The translations under genes and the position numbers were made by a program. The notes below the pieces were generated by a model, which was not told the DNA's origin, did not search any database, and saw only the letters and a program-made list of their open reading frames with translations. A stretch of 64,000 bases of DNA from Isoetes taiwanensis (taxonomy: Eukaryota > Streptophyta > Lycopodiopsida > Isoetales > Isoetaceae). The stretch lies in the NCBI GenBank assembly GCA_021234155.1, contig JAJEKV010000017.1, forward strand, positions 12,405,525 through 12,469,524, in the 5' to 3' direction. Within the stretch, counting starts at the first letter, position 1. Every line of letters begins with the position of its first letter. Positions 32,237-46,600 of this stretch are shown piece after piece.

Positions 32237-32935
32237 TTACGCGGCAATACCAATCATTATACCTCGTCCACCGGCGAAGGTATTCTTAGTATGCCTTGAG
32301 GCTATTTGGTAAAGCGGTCCTCCTTCAAAGCTGAAGGCTTCGCTTCGCCCATATACCTTCTTTACCACCTTAGGTGGCTCGGGCCACACTGGATAAGGTG
32401 GTCTTGGTTCTGCCCCTTCCTCCTGTTCTTCTTCCTCCTCCTCCACTTCTTCCACCTGCTCCTCCTCCCGGCGGGGAGGCTCCTCGATGACGACGGTTCG
32501 GCGGGGACCGTCGTTTTTTCTTTTTGTCCTCCGCTCCTGCCGCCTCAGCTCCTCCTCCCGCTCCCTCTTCCTCCTTGCTGCCCTCTCCTCTGGCCACTCA
32601 GTGACCTTCTCCTTGCCCTTTTTCTTGGGCACCGAAGGCCCCGCTTCGTCCACCTGCTGCTGGGCCTGCTCCTCCTCCTGCTCTTCCACTTCGGTGTCTG
32701 TGGCGCCGAAGTGGCGAGATTCGTCGGTTCTTTGCGTTCCTGCCGACGAGGGGCTGCTCTCGGCATCGTGATAGGTGCCGTCGCTGCTGCTGCTGGTAGG
32801 GGGAAGCTCCTCTTCCCCCTTCTTGGGTCGGAGGTGCTCCGGGATCTTCTTCACATGGCGTCCCGCTGCTAGGTTCGCCATCGAGAGTGTGGGGCGCTGT
32901 CCTGGCTTCCTGTAGGTCTGTTTGGTCCTGGCCAT
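32237..32935 (-). CDS. H3-like protein: H3 tail and charged linker
   Basis: The ORF starts [15 protein letters not shown], matching the first ten residues of histone H3 except A7 to Tyr and S10 to Pro; K4, R8 and K9 keep their places. VKK and LRPK occur about where H3 has its tail-to-fold junction. A ~170-residue low-complexity linker follows, first acidic/serine-rich ([13 protein letters not shown]), then strongly basic ([20 protein letters not shown]), then glutamate-rich. The histone fold is in the next ORF (31854-32222). The start is 15 bp after the last stop and ~85 bp below a TATA-like box. It is the first gene after the primer-binding site. Confidence 0.85.
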   Translation of the reverse strand: MARTKQTYRKPGQRPTLSMANLAAGRHVKKIPEHLRPKKGEEELPPTSSSSDGTYHDAESSPSSAGTQRTDESRHFGATDTEVEEQEEEQAQQQVDEAGPSVPKKKGKEKVTEWPEERAARRKREREEELRRQERRTKRKNDGPRRTVVIEEPPRREEEQVEEVEEEEEEQEEGAEPRPPYPVWPEPPKVVKKVYGRSEAFSFEGGPLYQIASRHTKNTFAGGRGIMIGIAA

Positions 32936-33003
32936 ACTTAACGGTCTAGAAAACGGGTGGGGATAGGCTGGTCAAGAGAGAGGTGGAGGTGTAGGGTTGG
33001 AGA

Positions 33004-33033
33004 GAGAAAATGAGGTGTCAGGGATATTTAAAG
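33004..33033 (-). promoter_or_regulatory. TATA-like promoter for the H3-like gene, element 2
   Basis: The minus strand reads CTTTAAATATCCC at 33033-33021, then CCTCATTTTCTC at 33015-33004. The second motif matches CCCCTCATTTTTC in element 1 at the same place. Confidence 0.6.
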
Positions 33034-33215
33034 AGGAGGGTCCCTTAGAATATTCTCCTATCATCATTACCCCTATTTATTAGCCCCCCCTTATTAATTG
33101 CACCCTATTTAATAGTTATTTAATTATTAAAATATATACTAAAATTCGTATTATACTTGTAATTTTTCAATTTTCCTAATGGTTTGAGGTGTTAATTATG
33201 GATTTGCGCCATTTT

Positions 33216-33262
33216 TCACCTGGGTCTCCGATTGGCATGATTCTTCGACCCATTTTAGGTGA
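33216..33262. repeat. Leader hairpin, element 2
   Basis: TCACCTGGGTC pairs with GACCC and TAGGTGA. It holds the position of hairpins 3 and 4 of element 1, though the sequence differs. Confidence 0.6.
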
Positions 33263-33494
33263 AATTTGATGCAGATGCATAATTTTCACTTCAAATTTAC
33301 TAGAAGATGAGTTTGACTCACTCAACCCTTCGTCTAACACTTAACCTAAATCCTCCCCACTACCTAGGAGAAAAATTTTTCCCCCATTTCCAAGCGGTTC
33401 GGTGGGTGGAAATGTTCATTTCACACCTCTATAGGCCTGTTAGACTACTTCATGGTTATGGTCGGGTGCTAGTTCTTGGTCAACCAAGAACATG

Positions 33495-33506
33495 GCTCTG
33501 ATACCA
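33495..33506 (-). promoter_or_regulatory. tRNA-iMet primer-binding site, element 2
   Basis: TGGTATCAGAGC on the minus strand begins one or two bases inside the LTR. It is a perfect match to the common plant retroelement site and sets orientation. Confidence 0.93.
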
Positions 33507-33507
33507 T

Positions 33508-35157
33508 TGTGACGCCCCTTTAAAACATACGGCCACCGTATATACGGCAAGAAATCCCCATCCCGGCTCAAAGAACCGCATGGGCCCTTCGTCTACCCCG
33601 CACTCTCGAGGTAACTCTTAGTGCGGGGAGGGAACACGAAGGTGTCTTGCGCGCCCTTCCCCTATGGGCTCCTATAACAGCGGAAGCGATAACACGTCAG
33701 AACTAGCGTAAAACATACACAAATACTACCTCGGAGGGTAGTGCATCGCACATAAACCAATGCATAGATGATAATCACAAACCATAAAACAGGAGAGCTC
33801 CTACCCCTCGGACTTCGTAAGGAGGGTGGTGACCCGGCTAGGCTTCAAGATAGAGCGGACCAGAGTCATGGCAATGGCGAGGGCTGGCATAGAACAATGG
33901 CTAGGGTTGACCACTCCATCCGCCCCTCCCCGCATACTTTGCGGATGGGCTAGATCAGGCTCTGACAGGACTCTAGCCTTCCGGATACGCAATCCCATGG
34001 CATCACCCATCGGGACTACTCCAGGTTGCATCTCCCCGGTCCGATGAGGCAGGAAGGGTTGCATCTCCCCTTCCCAGGGTCTAGAGGTGCCGTAGGCGGC
34101 TAGAGAATCGTGGCGACACACGATTCGTACACTGCTCAACCCCCCAAAACGAGAGCCAAGCCGTCACTTGCAGCTCTCGAGAGGCAGGGCAACACCATTG
34201 CCCCAGGAGGTGTCGGACCCATGCTCGGCCCACACGAAGTGACCGACCATAAGCCTAGCCCACTATGGGATCCCCCGGCCCCCCACTCGGCAGGGATCCT
34301 CCCTCCACTTTCCCTCTAGCCCGTTCTCTCTGGTGCTTGAGTCGTATCATAGCCTCAATAGCCTGGTGGGCTCCTATGCACAGGCCGCAACTAATAGGAA
34401 CTAAGGGATCTACTCTAGGAACATACTACATATGGCCCTAGGTCTCTACCCCCCTTCCCAATACAAGAGGAGCAAACATGATCAACCATCAACATATAAT
34501 CATCACATCATGAGAATAATCATAAGAAGAACATCTTAACCTAATCATACAAATCTAACTAATAGTTAGGGTTCCTTGATTAGGGTTCAAGATGTTGAAT
34601 ATGGGCTCTAGGATGGCTCTACTCTAGACACAAGATACTAGCATATCCCGGAATGCTAATTCGGATAAGCTATCACAACTACTATCCTACATACCTGCTC
34701 CCCGATGCTCTCCCTCCGTCGGATCCGGGCTCCCTCCATAGTCGTCGACTCACAAAGGTTTTTGTTCCTCCTCCAAGAACGGGTCTACCTGGCGGGGGCT
34801 GCTACACCGCCCCTATGCCACAACGAGCGATGTTCAAAGCGGGGTTTCGAACAAGTAGGTGAGTCTCTGGGTGCTAGGGCTGGAAAGAGGTCTAGGGTTA
34901 GGGTTTATGCCTATATAAGCTAGGTCCACCTAGGATGCCACGTGGCACCAATCGGGTGAGTCCTGCGTGGCGGTGCCCCAATAGGTTAAGGCCACATGGA
35001 TAATGGCTTAACCTATGGTTGGCTAAGTTATGAGAATAACTTGGCCATGCCCCCTAGTGCCACCCTTATGGTATACAAGGCTATGAATGATAGACTTGTA
35101 TAGTGACGGATCCAGGAATATACGTATTTATAGCGTATATCCCCCTGGATCGTCACA
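33508..35157 (-). repeat. 5' LTR of element 2 (element sense)
   Basis: About 1.65 kb from CGTCACA-end to TGTGACG-start. On the minus strand GCTTATATAGG at 34921-34911, ~240 bp from the LTR start, is a likely TATA box for the genomic RNA. GGATC and TATACG phrases near the outer end form small inverted repeats. Confidence 0.92.
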
Positions 35158-39504
<4,347 letters not shown>

Positions 39505-40492
39505 AATAGAATAGAATAGAATATGATTTTATCGTCCACGGAGACCAACTGGCCTATGGGACCCAAGTACAAAGAGAGAGAGCAAAGAAAGCAGCGATTA
39601 CTACGGGATTAAAACCCCGCCAAAGGTTTTTGGAAAAACCTTAGTAGCAATAAGGATGCCGACATCTTTTGCACAATTATATACATAATCACAAGTACAA
39701 ACAGGTTAATGCCGGACGGGGGCATAACCGAGTCCGCTGTGATCCATTACCTCCCTGAGGTACGATCCCAACAAGCCTACAGAGGCCGCGGCTCGATGGT
39801 TCATGCAAGGCCCGATGGGGCACAACTAACCTTAGCATACCGAGCCCGGATATGCTCGTCATCAGGACAGGGCCGGAGGGCGTGACTTTCATCCTCAATG
39901 GCTGTTGACAAAGACGGCGGACTCTGTCCCCACGCGGCTCGAATCCATCTCCCCGCCTCAATGCGGAGGTGGTGTGCACTGTCGCGAATGGAAGCAATCA
40001 CCCCGCGCTTTTCATGGGTAGATGGGTGCGCGGTAGTGGTGTGGGCCCCTCGTGAGCATGGGATTAACTCAACGTCGATAATTTGCCACCTTGACATGTG
40101 ATAGGGCCTCTGCATCCCAAAGCTTGGCCATGAAGCAAGCATCCAAGCATCGCTTCAAGGCGGCGCGTTCCTTCGGTGTATGCACCGGTCCACATCCGTG
40201 TGCTGCGCACATTCCATAGCGAGAACCACTGGGCTTGCTTGTCTTTCCGGCAGGCTTTGAGTCGCTGCGGGCCCATCGCCACTGCCAAAGCAAGGTTGGG
40301 CAGCCGGGCTTCATCCATAGCCACCACCTTCTGGAAGTAAATAATGTGACGTTCCAGCGCAGCCCTCTGTAATGGAAGGAAGCCTGTCTCTTGGAGCAAT
40401 GTGATAGCGCACTTATCTACTTCTTCCATCAAATGGTACCCAGTGGGTTTTAAACTTAGGAGGAGGGAACTAGTCCACCACCACAGTGACAA
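39505..40492 (-). pseudogene. LINE-D: 3' part of LINE ORF2 and tail
   Basis: On the minus strand, LLQETGFLPLQRAALERHII (40420-40330) matches the C-terminal region of LINE-A and LINE-C. IEDESHALRPCPDDEHIRAR near 39900-39840 is the zinc-binding end. The 3' UTR has the GGTTTTTCC...GGGGTTTTAATCCC hairpin, the family end TGGGTCCCATAGGCCA and CCGTGGACGATAA, then an (ATTCT)n tail at 39505-39525. The 5' side is truncated near 40492. Confidence 0.82.
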
Positions 40493-41679
40493 ACATTTTT
40501 GCTTATGTTACAACCAACATTCCATTGCCCCAAGCACCCTATGGCTAGTTTAGACTTTTTAGCAAACCTAGGACATAATCATTTGTCGCCATGTTGAATG
40601 ACAAGTAGAAAGCCTTATCCTTGCATGCTAATTATATAACAACCCAATCCCAACGTAAAACAACCGCATTGAAAGTGAGCTCATGCAATAAATAATTGTA
40701 ATCTTATATCTTCTTAAATTATAATTTTACTAGTAATGGTGCCCAGCATTGCTGGGCATAAGTTGGGAACCTGTCTGGACGGAAACTTGTTTAGCTCAGA
40801 CTCCTTTTCATAAATCTAATATAATAGAAATCAAGCTCAGCGTTGCTGGGGTATAAGAGGTTTTTGGGCATTTGACACCGTTTTCCCTTTTTTTTGTCTT
40901 TTGCTCTATCCCGCTTTTCCCTTTTCCTCATTTTTCTACACACTTTCCTTTTCCCTTTTTTCTCATCTTCCCTACACATTTTCTTTTTCCTTTTTTGGCA
41001 TGTTTGCACAAACACGAGTTGAGACTTTGAAGCAATTTGAGGCTATCCACGTTGTAGCCAGCTATGATTTCTGCTCATGTGGAGAGCATTAGAATCGTTC
41101 GATTTGATCCACGGTGAGAAAAATTCATGGAAATTCCACCGTGTGCATGGGTAGCGCTGGGAAGTTACGAGAGATTCCCAAACAATGAGTCAAAATTCCA
41201 AAATCTTAGTTCTTCCACGTGTTCTAGCCTCCGTCGGACAAGACCTTCATTCCGATGATGTGATTCAGTTTTTTTGCCTCCTAATCCATTCATGTCTCTT
41301 TGCTCCCAGAACAAGTCGGTCTCATCTTTTATCTAGTTTGGTTTTTGTGATAATAGCAGGGAAGAACAAGATGTGAAGATGGAGCTTTCATCGCTGTTAT
41401 TCCTGTATTCACAGGTCGGGCCTCTTATCAGGAAGGATGCTTTTCCAACAATACCCTAAAGGTAAAAGTATCTCAAGCCTAAATAAAAACTTAGCAAGTC
41501 CTACCTTGCTAAAGCCTTCTGGTGTGCCTTTTGCTAGTTAACTTTTAATTTAACCGAAGTATGTGTAAATGAGGGGTTAAATTAATTTTTTTTTTTTTTA
41601 AATTAGATTTTAACATAACCATGACCATTAAAATTTACCCCCTTTCTTTTAACCAAAATCTTAACAGATATAAATTCTG
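40493..41679. other. Intergenic; small GCCCAGC palindromes
   Basis: No gene is seen. TGCCCAGCATTGCTGGGCA at 40739-40757 is a short palindrome with an echo near 40837 (CAGCGTTGCTGGGG). Pyrimidine-rich sequence lies at 40880-41000. Confidence 0.5.
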
Positions 41680-43401
41680 GGTGAAAATAGCTTTACCCCG
41701 GTTTTGGTGATTCCGTCGCGGTGACTACTCTCCTGCGGAATCACTAACCCTCCGGGAACGGGATCCGTTCCGGAGGCCCCGTTATCCGTACCTGACAGCG
41801 TCAGGTGTACTTTCTGATGGATCCGACCCTTTTATTCCACGCCATGGAATCACCATCCAAAATACCCCAGTACAACTTCAAATTTTTTACGTCCTGTTCT
41901 TCTGGGAGGTTTTCCAACTAGTGCGGGCTATGGCGGCTTGCTCTGGCGATAGATGGCGATTGAACAGGCTGGGGTTGAAGAGCTCTTCCTTCTTTTCTTA
42001 TTCTCATTTTATTTTCTTTGGCAGATCCGGCGGCATGGATGTGGTGGAAAATAGGCGACGTTCTTCCTTCTCCTCTACCATCATTTCGAGCTAATCCGCT
42101 TTAGGGGCCATCGCTGCAGACCTTCGGTTTAGTAGTGTCGACCAGAGGGGTTTTTTAATGGCGACCAGGAGCAGAAATCCGCCTCCTTGTGCATGGATTC
42201 CCAACAAATCCAACAAAAATCAGAGCTATTGGGGTTCTCCGAAATGTATTTCAAGCTTTTTCCCTTAAAACAGGCTTCCAGCTCCAAAATTTGCCCTTTT
42301 TTTGGCGCTCGGAGTCCCAGTTGATCGGATCTGTATTTGTTCTTGCTTTAAAACTCTAGGGCAGGGAATCCACGGTTAAAACAAGTTGTTTTTAAGGACA
42401 CAATTGACGACTAGCATGGTCAATCTGGGATCTGTAGGCAACACCAACTTCAGCTATCAGAGGCTGGATTTACAGAGCCTGGGTGTCGCTGTCAGTGGCA
42501 AACCAATTTCAAACCTGCCTGGGCGCGCTAGAAGTCTGGTAAGAAAGAAGCAGCGAAACAGAACAAGCCTTTTACAAACAAAGGCTGATCAACTAGAACA
42601 GGGTCGACACCCTATTCCTTGTTTCTTGTTCTTGCTTTAAAGAGGCCCGTGGCATTGCCGATATTGGCAAGGGGTTCAAATCCCGATCCATAAAAATTCT
42701 GGGCAGTGCAGAAAATAACAATGGACAGGCACGGAAAAAATGGAGTAGCCCAGGTTTATATTTTCTTCCAATTCAATCCACCCTGCTTGCTTTTGCAAGC
42801 AAATGTAAGTTATACTTAATAATCCGCCACTTATCTGCAGAAATTGAAATTGAAAATGGCAGACATTGGGCCTCTGCAAGTATCTGATGATTCCGTCTGA
42901 TAGAATATGCCCCGAATATTCCACGAGGAGAGAATACTATGATATGTGGTTCCACTGGGCAGGATCAATTCTGAACGGTGATTCCATCCGGTAGAATCTG
43001 TCACGAAATGAATCTGTTCAAATGATTCCACCAGGCGGGATCAATTCCGAATGGTGATCCCATCTGGCAGAATCTGTCAAGAGTAATTCCACGGGGGTGA
43101 ATACTACAGTAGGTGATTCCATCTGGCGGTATCAATTCAATGTGATTCTGTCGTGTGGAATAACAGAGCAGTGATTCTGTCCGGCAAGTATTTTGCAGAT
43201 GTGATTTTGCCAGAAGGTATAAAACGGACAGCCAGGATGGACCCTGACGGATGGCTGGGATCCATCAAAAGGTACACCTGACGCTTTAGGTACGAATAAT
43301 GGGGCCTCCGAAACGGATCCCATCCCCAGAGGCTTAGTGATTCCGCGGGAGAGTAGTCACCATGACGGAATCACCAAAACTAGGGTAAAACTATTTTCAC
43401 C
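41680..43401. mobile_element. Terminal-inverted-repeat element, no transposase seen
   Basis: The first ~150 bp, from GGTGAAAATAGCTTTACCCC, match the reverse complement of the last ~150 bp. Shared landmarks are TTGGTGATTCCGTC, GTGACTACTCTCC, GGATCCGTT-CGGAGGCCCC and GCGTCAGGTGTAC. The interior has no recognisable transposase; ORF 42386-42640 is of unknown origin. I could not find a matching target duplication, so the superfamily is open (Mutator-like long TIRs would fit). Confidence 0.75.
42884..43215. repeat. Subterminal GATTCC...GAATC degenerate repeats
   Basis: About eight copies of a GATTCCATCTGGCRGAAT-like motif, itself an imperfect palindrome (GATTC / GAATC), spaced roughly 25-60 bp apart on one side of the TIR element. 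The TIR carries the same motif. They could be transposase-binding sites. Confidence 0.65.
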
Positions 43402-43548
43402 AATTAATATGTGAAGGGAATTTAAGTTCCAGTGAGACACGCATATCTAAATGAGAAGAAAGCATTAGCCCGATCTGGTGTAATTGATAGACAGAAGCAT
43501 AAACCATGGAATCTTTATTTAGGCTAATCATAGGATGATGAATAAAGC

Positions 43549-45102
43549 TCAGCCGACACACAACTCAAGGGCAGCCGCAAATTGAGACGGAATTATAAAG
43601 TCAGAGTGCATTTCTGTTCGTTTTGCCGCTTTCGCCTGAATAGTACCGGCAAAGGACTCGAGACTGGACCTAGAGAAGCCCCCTTCTTTCACTGCATTTC
43701 TAGCATTATCTTTGAGTTTTAAAACCCGGTTTCGAAGCTGTTTCCCTTCTTCCCCCATAAGTCTTGTAATCTTATCTTCAACCTCAGCCTTGTCAACAAA
43801 TCCGTCTTCACTGTGCCTAAATTCAAGTGCAACCTTCCACTCCTTCACCAAAAGCATGCAGTTGAGGTTCTGCTCTGCCATGGAAGGCCAGCCAAGCATC
43901 GGAACTCCATTGTAAATACCTTCCAGGGTGGAGTTCCAACCGCAGTGCGTTAAAAAGCCAGCCACAGCGGGGTGTCCCAAAACTTCCATTTGGGGTGACC
44001 AACAAGTAACATAGCCTCGATTCTTTGTTGCTTCCACAAAAGAGTTGTAAAAATTCGAGCACAAGCCAGTTACCAAAGAGTCGCGCATCACCAATAAGAA
44101 TGGCTGTTGGCTGTTTTGCAGGCCCAACAAAAGCTCTTCAATTTGGTGGCTTCTGAAACACGCGATTGAACCAAAGGAAACGTATAACACAGATGCTGCT
44201 GCTTGCCCATCCAGCCACTGCAAGCACTGCTTCTCCCCCTCTGATAATTCCCGTTCTCCGGCTTCTGTGTAAGCTATGGGAAGTACCGGCCCTATCGGTA
44301 TGTAGTTATTACTCACTATATTCCTCATAGCTTGCACTGCCTCCTCTTCCAAATCGTATATAGTGTTTACCAGAACAAATTCAGCTTCTGCTAGTCGCTT
44401 ATAAGACTCGCACACATCCTCGTTTATAGGATGCCTCATGCGGCAGCAGAATGGCAGGTCCAACGGATGCATTGCTCGCATTCCGCACAGGAACGAGATT
44501 CTGTGATCCGGAGCCATGTAGCTGGCTTTAGACAGACCAAATAAGCTTAGTTAATTAACAGAAATCTAAACATGAGAAAAGTAAATTGTTACTTACTTAC
44601 CATGTGGATCAATTGGAACGTAGCCCTGCGACATAAGTTGGGGCAGAAAAGCGGCAATCAAATCGTTGTGAGACGAAGTTGTAGAATAGGCAGCCCTTGG
44701 AATGTTGAATTTGTTGGCCACATCTTGGGTCCATCCAACCATTGCATCAGATAAAATGCAAGCAACTCCACACTCTTCCTTCATCAGTTCTTGAATGAGC
44801 TCTTCAAAAGGAGCTCGCATGTTGTGAGAAGAAACAACTGCCTGGGCCAAGCCATCCATTCCGGCATCCACATTGCGGAAGCCATCTTCGAGCCCCACAA
44901 GCTTGATGTGGGATTTGCGCTCTTTTGGCCAGCCCAGCCCATCCACTGCCTTGGCCTGGATCAAACGCTCATGGTTGCCTTGGTTGTTCACCAAAGTGAC
45001 TTTGAAGCCAATCGAGCAGCACAGACGCTGGCATAACACTAGCATTGGATTAACATGCCCCTGCAGAGGAAATGGAAATGCCACTATATGGATGCCTGCC
45101 AT
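43549..45102 (-). CDS. UDP-glycosyltransferase (family 1), two exons
   Basis: Exon 1 runs 45102-44601, exon 2 44525-43549. The 75 bp intron starts GTAAGTAAG and ends CTAAAG, and joining keeps frame, giving 492 residues, the usual size. The N-terminus HIVAFPFPLQGHVNP holds the family catalytic His. The PSPG box lies in the last third: CWSPQMEVLGHPAVAGF, then THCGWNSTLEG and GWPSMAEQ, ending Glu-Gln as in glucose-using enzymes. Plant UGTs move sugar from UDP-sugar to small molecules such as phenolics or hormones in the cytosol; the acceptor cannot be told here. A CTTTTTAAAGG stretch near 45135 may serve as a weak TATA. There is no signal peptide. It is the only intact host gene in the window, 150 bp from the TIR element. 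Confidence 0.96.
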
Positions 45103-45524
45103 TGCTCTTAAGATGAGTAATTCCTGCTTCTCCTTTAAAAAGGCACATACTAACGCCGTAGTGACAGTAACGCCGTAGAATTTAAGTTGCTGCTTTGGAA
45201 GCTTCTCCCTTGACTACTAGCAGTAGTAGTTAAAAGTTTAGAAACTCTTCAAGATTCCCTCCTTTTGAGGTCACAACAATTTCAAGTTGCGTGCAGCAAT
45301 ATACTACCTTTGCAAAGTTTTCAATCCGGTATGTTGTCTAGTCTAGCCAGGCGAGTCAAACCTAAATGATGATCTGGTGGTATCATATCCAGCTCAAGTG
45401 TCTTTCCTTGACTTTGTCCAACAATGTGCATAGAAACATTGAAAGTTTGTCCCTTAGCAAGTTCAAATTCCTTGACCACTATTCCCCCCTGTTATTGAAC
45501 AATCTAGCTTAGTGCCTACCCCAC

Positions 45525-46190
45525 CTTAAAGTGTTTCTAGAACACTATGCGATGCAAATAGGCCTAAAAGCTTTAAGTTCCCTAAAAGCCTTAAAGTTTG
45601 CTTCATATTCACATGAGGAGTTGTCGGATGGGCATATTCGCGAGTTATTCTACGATCTTAGCCGTTCGTGGAGTCCTGTGTTTGTCAGGTATGCTCTCGC
45701 AAGTTGGTGTATATCATTTAGCCAAATTAATCATATACTCTAAGATTTGAATTACATCTACATGTCTTGTACGTAAACATGAGACTCTCGCTGCCTAACA
45801 CTGCACCTCGTGTTAATATGCACCCAAACAAAAGGAAGATTATGGGGATTTATCATGTTATGTTTTTATGTCGTTAAAAAAAATTGGGCCCCGTAGTGTC
45901 ACAATAAATAGTTACAACAAACATGAAATTACAAAATTAAAAAAACTAGCAGTAAGGCAGGCTTTGGGCAAGAGGTAAGGAAGGGGAGGTCGATGAAGGA
46001 TAGATGAAGAAATAGGGGCAAACTGTTAAATGATCAAAGATAATATAAGTAGAGGAAACAGAAATAAGAAGCAGGTTCGTCTTCAAATACATTATAGTTA
46101 GAAGAAATTTATCGCGGCGACAGGCCGCCGCAAACATTTCTTTAGGCCAAACTGTTGCAAAAGAGGCCCAAATCCGAAAGACAACCTTAA
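45525..46190 (+). repeat. ~660 bp repeat unit, first copy
   Basis: The first ~415 bp recur at 46186-46600 and the last ~240 bp recur at 51628-51867. Together those two pieces make a second full unit, split by the insertion at 46601-51627. No gene is seen in it. Confidence 0.85.
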
Positions 46191-46600
46191 ACTGTTTCTA
46201 GAACACTATGTGATGCAAATAGGCCTAAAGCTTTAAGTTCCCTAAAAGCCTTAAAGTTTGCTTCATATTCACATGAGGAGTTGTCGGATGGGCATATTCA
46301 CGAGTTATTCTACGATCTTAGCCGTTCGTGGAGTCCTGCATTTGTCAGGTATGCTCTCACAAGTTGGTGTATATCGTTTAGCCAAATTAATCATATACTC
46401 TAAGATTTGAATTACATCTACATGTCTTGTACGTAAACATGAGACTCTCACTGCCTAACACTGCACCTCGTGTTAATATGCACCCAAACAAAAGGAAGAT
46501 TATGGGGATTTATCATGTTATGTTTTTATGTCGTTAAAAAAAATTGGGCCCCGTAGTGTCACAATAAATAGTTACAACAAACATGAAATTACAAAATTAA
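46186..46600 (+). repeat. Second copy of the 660 bp unit, left part
   Basis: Nearly identical to 45525-45940 (TTTCTAGAACACTATG to ATGAAATTACAAAATTAAA). Confidence 0.88.

Larger units (their letters stand above)
22072..35157 (-). mobile_element. Complete Ty3-gypsy chromovirus-like element 2 (13.1 kb)
   Basis: Both ends are clear. LTR termini are TGTGACG...CGTCACA, the 5 bp target duplication CGAGT occurs at 22067-22071 and 35158-35162, and removing the element rejoins copy II of the 2.5 kb duplication. The primer-binding site lies beside the right LTR and the polypurine tract beside the left LTR, so the element reads on the minus strand. Order in sense: LTR, PBS, H3-like gene, ORF-b, gag, protease, RT, RNase H, integrase with chromodomain, PPT, LTR. 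At 13 kb it is roughly twice a usual chromovirus; the accessory genes and long leaders account for the excess. Pol is frameshifted, so this copy seems non-autonomous. Confidence 0.95.

Noticed and set aside
32306-32872. 188-codon leucine-rich plus-strand ORF
   Set aside because: It is antisense to the charged linker of the element 2 H3-like gene; apparent membrane segments are an artefact of that composition.
31854-32935. A simple host histone gene that happened to be engulfed
   Set aside because: The counterpart in element 1 at the same place, same strand and with similar promoter argues for a stable part of the element family.
41680-43401. Mutator-like element with 9 bp target duplication
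   Set aside because: The TIR length fits, but the 9 bp flanks (TAAATTCTG and AATTAATAT) do not match, so the superfamily was left open.
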